Origin: an uncultured Eubacteriales bacterium
Lineage (GTDB): Bacteria; Bacillota; Clostridia; Oscillospirales; Acutalibacteraceae
Reading direction: 5' to 3'
DNA length: 39,746 nucleotides
NCBI GenBank assembly: GCA_900316385.1
Contig: ONCP01000015.1
Span: 1-39,746 of the forward strand
Shown: positions 33,991 through 39,746 of the stretch, piece after piece
Layout of the letters: every line of letters starts with the position of its first letter
How positions within the stretch are numbered: position 1 is the first letter of the stretch
The notes under the pieces: generated by a model
Seen by the model: the letters and a program-made list of their open reading frames with translations, nothing else
What the model was told of the DNA's origin: nothing
Database searches by the model: none
Translations under genes and position numbers: made by a program

Positions 33991-34012
33991 TTTGGCGGGT
34001 CGACCGCCGCTT
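33967..34012 (+). promoter_or_regulatory. mutually exclusive GC helices around the leader-peptide stop
   Basis: GGCGG (33994-33998) can pair with CCGCC at 34004-34008 (local hairpin) or with CCGCC at 33979-33983 across the TGA. The second form is extended by AAGCGG (33967-33972) with CCGCTT (34007-34012). A ribosome at the leader stop would mask 33979-34000 and favour neither upstream helix. Confidence 0.6.
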
Positions 34013-34070
34013 TAGGAATATCTCAAAAATAAGTTAATCATTTAAGTTTATAAAAACAGAATTAGTTTTA

Positions 34071-34331
34071 CGGAGACTTGGTCCGATGTGCATTTGATTA
34101 TAGATTCTTAGATTTTTATAGATAGGGGATAGTCCCATGATTAGTTTATAGTTAACTTAATAATTAGCAGGTAAAACCTTTGTTATATAGGAGAATAGAC
34201 CAATGTTCTAGTTAGTAACGTAAGCAGATCAAGCTTTTAGTTATAAGGAGAATAGTCCAATGATCTAGTCAGTAACGTAGGCATATAAACCTTTTAGTTA
34301 TATGGAGATAGACCAATGTTCTAGTTAATAT
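34071..34331 (+). repeat. five tandem SD-AUG-stop modules (four clear repeats, period 57-65 nt)
   Basis: Module starts (GGAG/GGGG) are 34072, 34125, 34190, 34247 and 34304. AUG and stop positions: 34086 with TGA 34095 (M-C-I), 34137 with TAG 34149 (M-I-S-L), 34203 with TAG 34209 (M-F), 34260 with TAG 34266 (M-I), 34316 with TAG 34322 (M-F). Modules 2-5 share GAtAGNCC(A/C)ATG and form a hairpin with the AUG in a 6-nt loop. Between modules, a second hairpin joins GTAAC with GTTAT; its tip differs (AAGC/GCTT, AGG/CCT, AGGT/ACCT) but stays paired. The first module is the most divergent. Confidence 0.82.
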
Positions 34332-34332
34332 C

Positions 34333-34361
34333 GCCCGCGGCGTGTGTGCCGCGGGCTTTTT
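34333..34361 (+). terminator. intrinsic terminator of the minimal-ORF RNA
   Basis: Perfect 9-bp GC stem (34333-34341 with 34348-34356, arm GCCCGCGGC), a GTGTGT loop and TTTTT (34357-34361). The stem begins 8 nt after the last minimal ORF stop. Confidence 0.94.
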
Positions 34362-34448
34362 GTTGCGCGTTTTTTTCGTATAGTTGATTTGTCTCTTTTG
34401 ATATATCGTGAGTATTGTTAATGAGTTCTATTTTTTATCAAATTAATA

Positions 34449-34477
34449 TTGATTTATCATCGTTAATGTAGTAAAAT
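34449..34477 (+). promoter_or_regulatory. sigma-A promoter of trkA-trkH
   Basis: TTGATT (34449-34454), a 17-bp spacer and TAAAAT (34472-34477), about 50 nt before the trkA ATG. Confidence 0.75.
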
Positions 34478-34490
34478 GTATCTCGTATAG

Positions 34491-34506
34491 GTAAAAATCA
34501 TTTTAC
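34491..34506 (+). promoter_or_regulatory. inverted repeat in the trkA 5' untranslated region
   Basis: GTAAAA (34491-34496) and TTTTAC (34501-34506) separated by ATCA, starting just after the predicted transcription start. It could be an operator or a small hairpin. Confidence 0.45.
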
Positions 34507-34525
34507 GTATTATTGAGGTTTAATT

Positions 34526-35881
34526 ATGAAAATTATTATCGTTGGCTGTGGCCGCGTCGGTCGTACGATCGCCCGACAGCTTGAAAAGGAAGATCATAGC
34601 ATTACTGTTATCGATACCGACGTTGAAGCTCTTGAGGCTATCGCGGGTACCCAGAACATTATGGCGCTTCAGGGCAACGGAGCTACCTTCAAGACTTTGA
34701 TCGATGCCGGTGTTTCCGATTGTGACCTGCTTATCGCTGTCACTGCTCTTGACGAGCTCAACCTTTACGCTTGTCTTATCGGTACTAACGCGGGTGCTCC
34801 GCGAACCATCGCCAGAGTTCGTAATCCCGAGTATACAAACGATGTTCCAAAGCTCAAGGACGAGCTCAAGCTTTCGCTTGCTATCAATCCCGAACAGACC
34901 TGCGCGCGCGAGCTTTCGCGTCTGATCAAATTCCCCGGCGCTGTTGAGATCGATTCCTTCGCGAAGGGTAACGTCGATCTTATCAAGGTCAAGCTTCGTC
35001 CCGATTCGGTTCTTGCCGACCGTAAGGTTGTTGATTGCGCCGATCTTTTCAAAAGCGGATTGCGCATCTGTACGGTTGAGCGCAACAAGGTTTGCCATAT
35101 CCCTAACGGCGACTTTTTGCTCAAGGCGGGCGATGTAATTTCTATCATTTCCGAGAGTAACGCGGCGTCAAAGCTGTTCAAGAATCTCGGTGTGATCAAT
35201 TCCAAGAGCCGTCATGTTATGATACTCGGCGGAAGTAAGATCGCTTACTATCTCGCAAAATCTCTCGCCGAAACAGGGATTAAGGTCAAGATCATCGAAA
35301 CCAGCCGTGAAAGGTGCGAGAATCTTGCCGACGCGCTCAGCAACGTTACTATTATTCACGGTAACGCTATGAATCAGGAGCTGCTCATATCAGAGGGAAT
35401 TGAACACGCCGACGCTATCGTCGCGCTTATGGACACCGACGAGGAAAACATAATCGTTTCCCTTTTCGCGAAGGATGTTAATCCCGACGCTAAGATAATC
35501 ACCGAAATCAACGAGCTGAGCTTTTCTATTATCGACAGCTTGCCTCTTGACAGCGTGATCCATCCCAAGCATCTCACAGGTCTTTACATCATTCAATATG
35601 TACGAGCTATGCAGAACTCTGTCGGCTCCAATATTGAAACGCTGTACAGCATTTGTAACGATCAGGCTGAGGCGCTTGAATTTAAGGCGAAAGAGGAGAA
35701 TTTGGCTATCGGCGTTCCTCTCGCTATGCTTGGCCTCAAGGATGAGCTTCAGGTCGTTTGCATCAACCGCGGCGGTCAGATCATTATCCCGACAGGTAAA
35801 GACAGCATAGAGCTCAATGATACCGTTATCATTGTCACAAAGCACAAGGGTCTGTTTGACCTTAAAGATATTCTTAAATAA
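34526..35881 (+). CDS. trkA: Trk potassium uptake regulator TrkA (two RCK halves)
   Basis: TrkA is the cytoplasmic NAD(H)/nucleotide-binding gating ring of the TrkH potassium channel. The 451-residue protein has two RCK_N/RCK_C repeats: the first Rossmann fold is IIIVGCGRVGRTIARQLEKE (residues 3-22) and the second starts near residue 230 (VMILGGSKIAYYLAKSLAET). Each half has the Asp of the second strand (VIDTDVEAL) and a C-terminal RCK_C domain. TrkH follows after 18 nt. Full-length twin-RCK form as in E. coli TrkA. Confidence 0.96.
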   Translation: MKIIIVGCGRVGRTIARQLEKEDHSITVIDTDVEALEAIAGTQNIMALQGNGATFKTLIDAGVSDCDLLIAVTALDELNLYACLIGTNAGAPRTIARVRNPEYTNDVPKLKDELKLSLAINPEQTCARELSRLIKFPGAVEIDSFAKGNVDLIKVKLRPDSVLADRKVVDCADLFKSGLRICTVERNKVCHIPNGDFLLKAGDVISIISESNAASKLFKNLGVINSKSRHVMILGGSKIAYYLAKSLAETGIKVKIIETSRERCENLADALSNVTIIHGNAMNQELLISEGIEHADAIVALMDTDEENIIVSLFAKDVNPDAKIITEINELSFSIIDSLPLDSVIHPKHLTGLYIIQYVRAMQNSVGSNIETLYSICNDQAEALEFKAKEENLAIGVPLAMLGLKDELQVVCINRGGQIIIPTGKDSIELNDTVIIVTKHKGLFDLKDILK

Positions 35882-35899
35882 TCGTTTCAGAGGTCTTTT

Positions 35900-37345
35900 A
35901 TGAACAAAAGAACTTTACTCTATATTCTCGGCTGGGTGTTTTTTATCGAGGGCGTCGCGATGCAGTTCGCTACGATCGTCGGACTGTTCTACGGCGAAAG
36001 CAACTTTTGCTGGTTCCTCTATATCGGACTTGCCCTGATAGTGCTCGGCTTAGTTGTTATCATTAAAAAGCCCAAGCGGTTCAATATGTCGCGTCGCGAC
36101 GGCTTTGCCGCTACTGCCCTCAGCTGGATAATGCTCTCGCTGATGGGCGCGCTTCCGCTGTGGCTCAGCGGAACTATTCCCGAGTTCACCGACGCGCTGT
36201 TCGAGTCGGTTTCGGGCTTTACCACTACGGGTTCGACAATCCTTGAGAACATCGAGACGCTCGACAAGTGTATGCTCTTCTGGAGAGCTCTTAGCCACTT
36301 TGTCGGCGGTATGGGCGTAATCGTGTTCCTGCTCGCGCTTATTCCTAAGCTCGGCGGAAATGCGGGTATCAACCTGATGAAGGCGGAGTCCACAGGCCCC
36401 GAGGTAGATAAAACAATGCCTCGACTTCGTTCCTACGCAATGCTCCTTTACGGTATTTACACAGGACTCACCGTTATCGAGATGATCCTTCTCCGCGTCG
36501 GAGGAATGTATTGGTTCGATTCCATCACCGTTGCGCTTTCAACGGCAGGTACGGGCGGCTTTGCTTCATATAATAATTCCATCGCGTATTTTGACAGCTA
36601 CTATCTCCAGGGCGTTGTTTCCGTATTTATGATGCTGTTCGGCGTCAATTTCTACGTATACATCTTAATTCTTTCAAGGAAAATAAAACAGATATTTAAG
36701 CTTGAGGAATTTTGGGCTTACTTAGCCTTTGTGGTTGTTTTCACGGGTATCATCGCGTTCAATATTTACACTATATACAAGAACGCCTTCGATTCCTTCC
36801 ATCACAGCTTCTTCTATGTAAACTCAATGCTGTCCAGTACGGGCTTCGCGATCGAAGATACAAACAAATGGCCTGCCTTGTCTAAGGTTATCGTCTGTAT
36901 AATGACGTGTATCGGAGCCTGCGCGGGCAGTACAGGCGGCGGCTTCAAGGTCAGCAGAGTTTTGATTCTGATCAAGGAAGCGGGCAAGGAGATCCGTCTG
37001 ATCATCCACCCGAGAATGGTTGATAACGTCAGAATGAACGGCAAAAAGGTCAGCCACGAGACTGTCCGTAACGTCAGCGTTTATCTGATAATCTACATAC
37101 TCTTCATCATTATCAGCGCTTCTCTTATTTCGCTCAACGGCTTTGATTTTACTACCAACTTCACCTCGGTTCTCGCGACCCTCAATAACACGGGTCCGGG
37201 CTTCTCGATGGTAGGGTCCGCGGGCAACTTCGCGAGATTCAGTATCTTCTCAAAGCTTGTGTTCTGCTTCAATATGATCGCGGGACGTCTTGAGCTTTAT
37301 CCTCTGCTCATCATTTTTATGCCCAGAGCGTGGAGAAAAAATTAA
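35900..37345 (+). CDS. trkH: Trk potassium uptake channel subunit TrkH
   Basis: A 481-residue polytopic protein. The four selectivity-filter loops are visible: VSGFTTTGSTIL, STAGTGGFASYN, LSSTGFAIED and LNNTGPGFSMVGS, each with the filter Gly of the SKT family. LSHFVGGMGVIVFLLALIP is also conserved. Its partner TrkA is directly upstream. The gene ends in a hairpin (37353-37382) that acts as a terminator and overlaps the ribosome site of the next gene. Confidence 0.96.
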   Translation: MNKRTLLYILGWVFFIEGVAMQFATIVGLFYGESNFCWFLYIGLALIVLGLVVIIKKPKRFNMSRRDGFAATALSWIMLSLMGALPLWLSGTIPEFTDALFESVSGFTTTGSTILENIETLDKCMLFWRALSHFVGGMGVIVFLLALIPKLGGNAGINLMKAESTGPEVDKTMPRLRSYAMLLYGIYTGLTVIEMILLRVGGMYWFDSITVALSTAGTGGFASYNNSIAYFDSYYLQGVVSVFMMLFGVNFYVYILILSRKIKQIFKLEEFWAYLAFVVVFTGIIAFNIYTIYKNAFDSFHHSFFYVNSMLSSTGFAIEDTNKWPALSKVIVCIMTCIGACAGSTGGGFKVSRVLILIKEAGKEIRLIIHPRMVDNVRMNGKKVSHETVRNVSVYLIIYILFIIISASLISLNGFDFTTNFTSVLATLNNTGPGFSMVGSAGNFARFSIFSKLVFCFNMIAGRLELYPLLIIFMPRAWRKN

Positions 37346-37352
37346 TAAAAAT

Positions 37353-37387
37353 CATCTCACGGGTTATACTACCTGTGAGGTGTTTTT
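37353..37387 (+). terminator. terminator-like hairpin containing the ribosome site of the next gene
   Basis: A 12-bp stem (37353-37364 with 37371-37382, two G-U pairs) is followed by TTTTT (37383-37387) and immediately by the ATG at 37388. The 3' arm includes GAGGTG, the only Shine-Dalgarno for that ATG, so it can attenuate transcription and translation. Confidence 0.75.
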
Positions 37388-37753
37388 ATGTCAGAAAATG
37401 TACTTGATTTCCGTGAATTTGAGATACCGAAACAGTATGGCTTCGGAGTAAAGCTGATGTTCCTATACCTTTTGAACGTCGCGGATTGGTTTTGTACTCA
37501 GGTTTTGATCGATTCGGGATATTTTCACGAGGTAAACCCGATAATGGCGTCGATAATGCGTTATCCTATCGTCGGCTTTTTTGTGAAGTGTATTCTGCCT
37601 CTGGCGTTGAGTATACTGATCTGGCTTTTCTTCAAGGTCTTTAAGCTCAGTCAAAACCGATTCACTAATTTTATTATTTACAGCGGTGTTGTGATATACA
37701 GCGCGGTGATTATCGTGCACATTATTAATTTTATGATTCTTTACACAATGTGA
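37388..37753 (+). CDS. DUF5658-like small membrane protein
   Basis: A 121-residue protein with about three membrane segments (residues about 23-42, 57-80 and 94-118) and the motif LLNVADWFCTQVLIDSGYFH followed by EVNPIM, which matches DUF5658 proteins (Asn-x-x-Asp and a Glu-x-Asn-Pro pair). Function unknown. Its ribosome site is inside the terminator-like hairpin, so it may be translated mainly from read-through transcripts. The stop overlaps the upstream in-frame GTG of the ABC-F gene. Confidence 0.7.
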   Translation: MSENVLDFREFEIPKQYGFGVKLMFLYLLNVADWFCTQVLIDSGYFHEVNPIMASIMRYPIVGFFVKCILPLALSILIWLFFKVFKLSQNRFTNFIIYSGVVIYSAVIIVHIINFMILYTM

Positions 37754-37767
37754 AAGGTGGTGTTATC

Positions 37768-39678
37768 TTGCCTGCTCTCAGCGTTCATAATCTAACAAAA
37801 AGCTTTGTCGAAAGAACTTTGTTCGAGAACGTCAGTTTTGATATTGAAAAAGGCGATAAGGTGGGTTTTATCGGCGCTAACGGCGTCGGCAAGACAACGC
37901 TTTTCCGTATTATCGACGGCGAGCTCTGCCCTGACAGCGGAGGAGTATTTACCGCGTCCGATACTTCCGTCGGATATATGAAGCAGCACGCCTGCGAGCA
38001 CCCCGAACGAAGCGTGTATGACGAGCTGCTTTCGGTTTTTGATTATCTGATCGAAGCGGAAGCAGAGATCGAAAAGCTTAATCTTCTCGTAGAAAACGAG
38101 CCGACCACGGAGAATATCAACCGCCAGACCGCGCTGATTGAAAGCTTCGAATCGCGCGGCGGACTTACATATAAAAACAGAACACGTTCCGCGCTGATTG
38201 GATTCGGCTTTGAAGAGAGCGTCTTTGATATGCCGACGGGCAAGCTTTCGGGCGGTCAGCGCTCCAAGCTCAGCCTTTTAAAGCTTTTGCTTTCACGCTC
38301 CAATTTTCTTTTGCTTGACGAGCCCACAAACCACCTTGATATCAATTCGGTAAACTGGCTCGAGAGCTTTATACGCGATTTCAAGGGTTCAATGCTCATC
38401 ATAAGCCACGACCGATATTTTCTTGATAATGTTACAAACAAGACCATAGAGCTTGAGCACACAAAGGCAATGATGTACAAGGGCAATTATACGGAGTTCA
38501 AGCAAAAGAAACGCGCGTACGAGGAAAGCCTGCGCAGAAAATATGAAAACGATATAAAAGAGATCCATCGAATAGAGGGCATAGTTGAACAGCAGAAGCG
38601 ATGGGGCAGGGAGCGCAACTTTATTACCGCGGCGAGCAAGCAGAAGGAAGCCGACAGGATAAAGGCGCAGCTTGTCGCTCCCGAAAGCGAGCTTGAAACC
38701 GTGCGTATGCGTTTTGAACCAAAGCGCGAAAGCGGAAATGACGTTCTGACCGCGGTTGATCTGGCAAAATCCTTCGGCGAAAAAACGTTGTTTCAAAACG
38801 TGAATTTTAACATCAGAAAAGGGGAGAGAGTTTTTATTCTCGGAGCGAACGGCTGCGGCAAAACTACTCTTTTCAATATCCTTATGTCAAAAATGCCGTT
38901 TGACAAAGGCTATTTTGATTTCGGTGTTAATGTTGATATCGGCTATTTTGATCAGATGCAAAGCAATCTTGATTTGAACAAAACAGCGCTCGACGAGGTG
39001 TGGGACGCTTATCCCGATTTGACGGAAACCCGCGTCAGGACCTGTCTCGGCAGCTTCCTATTTAAGGGAGACGAGGTGTTTAAGCCTTTGAGCAAGATGA
39101 GCGGCGGCGAGAGAGCCAGAGTGAGTCTGCTGAAGCTGATGCTCGACGGCTCGAATTTCCTTTTGCTTGACGAGCCTACCAATCATCTTGACGCCGCGTC
39201 CCGAGAGCAGCTTGAGGAAACGCTTCAAAGCTATGACGGAACGATGCTGATCATCAGCCATGACAGATATTTCATTAACAAGCTCGCGACAAGAATCCTG
39301 GCTTTGACGCCCGAAGGAATGACCGAATACCTCGGCGATTACGACTATTACGCGGAAAAGACGGCGGAAACCTTCGCTGAAACAGACATCGAACAGAGCG
39401 TGACGATAAAAAAGCCCAACGACTATGAGCTTGAAAAACGCCGAAGAGCCGATGAGCGAAAACGTCAAAATGATATTAAAAAAGCCGAGAAAAAAATCGA
39501 AGAGCTCGACGAGGAAATCGCCGTTCTGAGCGAACGGATTTCGAGCGAGGAGGTCGCCGCGGATTACGAAAAACTGCTTGAGTTGACCGAGCTGCTGGAA
39601 GCAAAGCAAACCGAGCTGGATCAAACCTACGCCGAATGGGAAAAGCTTGTAATACTGTTTTCTAATAAAAGGCTTTAA
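37768..39678 (+). CDS. ABC-F family ATPase (YdiF-like)
   Basis: A 636-residue cytoplasmic ABC-F protein. It has two nucleotide-binding domains, each with Walker A (GANGVGKTT and GANGCGKTT), signature LSGGQ or MSGGE, and LLLDEPTNHLD. The linker between them (about residues 240-310) is the tRNA-contacting P-site region. The C-terminal 90 residues are a charged coiled coil. ABC-F proteins act on ribosomes as translation factors or antibiotic-protection proteins; the long C-terminus and overall layout are closest to YdiF-type housekeeping members. TTG 37768 was chosen with AAAGGTGG 7 nt upstream; GTG 37750 would add 6 residues. Confidence 0.93.
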   Translation: MPALSVHNLTKSFVERTLFENVSFDIEKGDKVGFIGANGVGKTTLFRIIDGELCPDSGGVFTASDTSVGYMKQHACEHPERSVYDELLSVFDYLIEAEAEIEKLNLLVENEPTTENINRQTALIESFESRGGLTYKNRTRSALIGFGFEESVFDMPTGKLSGGQRSKLSLLKLLLSRSNFLLLDEPTNHLDINSVNWLESFIRDFKGSMLIISHDRYFLDNVTNKTIELEHTKAMMYKGNYTEFKQKKRAYEESLRRKYENDIKEIHRIEGIVEQQKRWGRERNFITAASKQKEADRIKAQLVAPESELETVRMRFEPKRESGNDVLTAVDLAKSFGEKTLFQNVNFNIRKGERVFILGANGCGKTTLFNILMSKMPFDKGYFDFGVNVDIGYFDQMQSNLDLNKTALDEVWDAYPDLTETRVRTCLGSFLFKGDEVFKPLSKMSGGERARVSLLKLMLDGSNFLLLDEPTNHLDAASREQLEETLQSYDGTMLIISHDRYFINKLATRILALTPEGMTEYLGDYDYYAEKTAETFAETDIEQSVTIKKPNDYELEKRRRADERKRQNDIKKAEKKIEELDEEIAVLSERISSEEVAADYEKLLELTELLEAKQTELDQTYAEWEKLVILFSNKRL

Positions 39679-39696
39679 TAATTGAGACTGTTGTGG

Positions 39697-39702
39697 TATA
39701 AT
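39697..39702 (+). promoter_or_regulatory. extended -10 element for the gene at the right edge
   Basis: TATAAT preceded by TGG (TGn, 39694-39696). The -35 region (around 39674-39679) is poor, so it would rely on the extended -10. Confidence 0.5.
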
Positions 39703-39720
39703 GTATACGGTGATGAAACA

Positions 39721-39746
39721 ATGATTAGAAAGTATATATTTACAGC
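39721..39746 (+). CDS. start of an unidentified gene (cut by the right edge)
   Basis: ATG 39721 with CGGTGAT about 6-12 nt upstream opens a frame that reads MIRKYIFT and runs off the window. Too short to identify. The promoter-like sequence upstream supports a real gene start. Confidence 0.35.

Larger units (their letters stand above)
33900..34361 (+). ncRNA. about 460-nt RNA with one 20-residue ORF and five minimal-ORF hairpin modules
   Basis: Bounded by a perfect promoter (33865-33893) and a strong terminator (34333-34361). It has no long reading frame but contains six Shine-Dalgarno/AUG pairs. The order is a 20-codon leader ORF (33928-33990), switchable GC hairpins (33967-34012), then five modules with AUG at 34086, 34137, 34203, 34260 and 34316. 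The terminator is followed by the separate trkA promoter, so it may be a free RNA or a leader for trkA-trkH by read-through. The boundary positions are inferred, not measured. I do not recognise it as ROOL, OLE, GOLLD, 6S, tmRNA or the ydaO (c-di-AMP) riboswitch. Confidence 0.75.

Noticed and set aside
34071..34331. CRISPR array
   Set aside because: Units are degenerate, contiguous (57-65 nt) and lack identical repeats with unique spacers; no cas genes.
34071..34331. CsrB-type sponge RNA as the sole explanation
   Set aside because: GGA motifs are present, but they are between hairpins rather than in loops and each is followed by AUG and a close stop, which CsrB does not explain. Kept only as an alternative.
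33900..34361. Known riboswitch (ydaO/c-di-AMP or kimA-type) before trkA
   Set aside because: The conserved ydaO core elements are not present, and the region has its own terminator followed by a separate trkA promoter.
1..39746. tRNA or rRNA genes
   Set aside because: All intergenic regions were read for cloverleaf and TPsiC-like GGTTCRA patterns; none had a matching acceptor stem.

Overview
The window looks like chromosomal DNA of an anaerobic Gram-positive Firmicute of the class Clostridia, most likely Ruminococcus or a close Oscillospiraceae relative. Reasons: AGGAGG-type ribosome sites throughout; near-consensus sigma-A promoters with 17-bp spacers; a T-box in front of alaS; endospore-type genes (GerW/YtfJ, SpmA, SpmB); flavin-dependent ThyX; a zinc-type ribosomal protein L28; DHHW and BspA-type leucine-rich-repeat proteins; and a biotin-dependent carboxyltransferase set. 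GC is moderate and was not computed. No tRNA, rRNA, CRISPR array, IS element or phage gene was recognised.

Layout. 1-900: the C-terminal end of a repetitive surface protein and a 56-residue peptide gene. 1.0-8.0 kb: a mostly overlapping + strand series with thyX, tmk, a DUF2156 protein, a GNAT acetyltransferase, a DJ-1/PfpI protein, 5-formyl-THF cyclo-ligase, mltG and a U32 peptidase-family protein. 8.05-11.1 kb: T-box-controlled alaS. 11.1-16.7 kb: rpmB (-), then an M50 protease, scpA, scpB, a DUF2953 protein, gerW-like, a DacF-type D,D-carboxypeptidase and an RluB-type pseudouridine synthase (+). 16.8-20.0 kb: a three-gene biotin-dependent carboxyltransferase operon (acyl-CoA carboxyltransferase, biotin carrier, pyruvate/oxaloacetate carboxyltransferase). 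20.0-22.6 kb: tmcAL (-) divergent from ackA (+). 22.6-24.9 kb: a minus-strand group of lgt, a zinc-finger membrane protein, DUF378 and an MBL-fold hydrolase. 25-29.3 kb: lepA and a secreted leucine-rich-repeat protein. 29.3-33.7 kb: spmA-spmB (-), an AbrB/zinc-ribbon regulator, a dCMP-type deaminase, a phosphopantetheinyl transferase and a DHHW protein (+), and bioY (-). 33.74-34.53 kb: a 790-bp intergenic region with the most unusual signal in the window. 34.5-39.7 kb: trkA-trkH potassium uptake, a small DUF5658-like membrane protein, an ABC-F ATPase and the start of another gene.

The unusual element lies at about 33865-34361. A perfect consensus promoter and a strong intrinsic terminator bound a transcript of about 460 nt that encodes no normal protein. 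It starts with a Shine-Dalgarno-led 20-residue ORF. Five modules follow, the last four being similar repeats about 57-65 nt apart. Every module has a GGAG-type Shine-Dalgarno followed 8-10 nt later by AUG and a stop codon after only 1-3 further codons (in order M-C-I, M-I-S-L, M-F, M-I, M-F). In the four similar repeats the AUG lies in the loop of a predicted hairpin whose closing base pair alternates U-A, A-U, U-A, A-U, which is compensatory change. I do not recognise this as a known RNA family. It may be an independent structured or ribosome-binding RNA, or a translation-sensing leader of the downstream trkA-trkH operon.

Functional links. The deaminase (dCMP to dUMP), ThyX (dUMP to dTMP) and Tmk (dTMP to dTDP) form a thymidylate route. 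BioY can supply biotin for the carrier protein of the carboxyltransferase operon. AckA and TmcAL both act on acetate. Lgt, MltG, DacF and the M50 protease are envelope functions.
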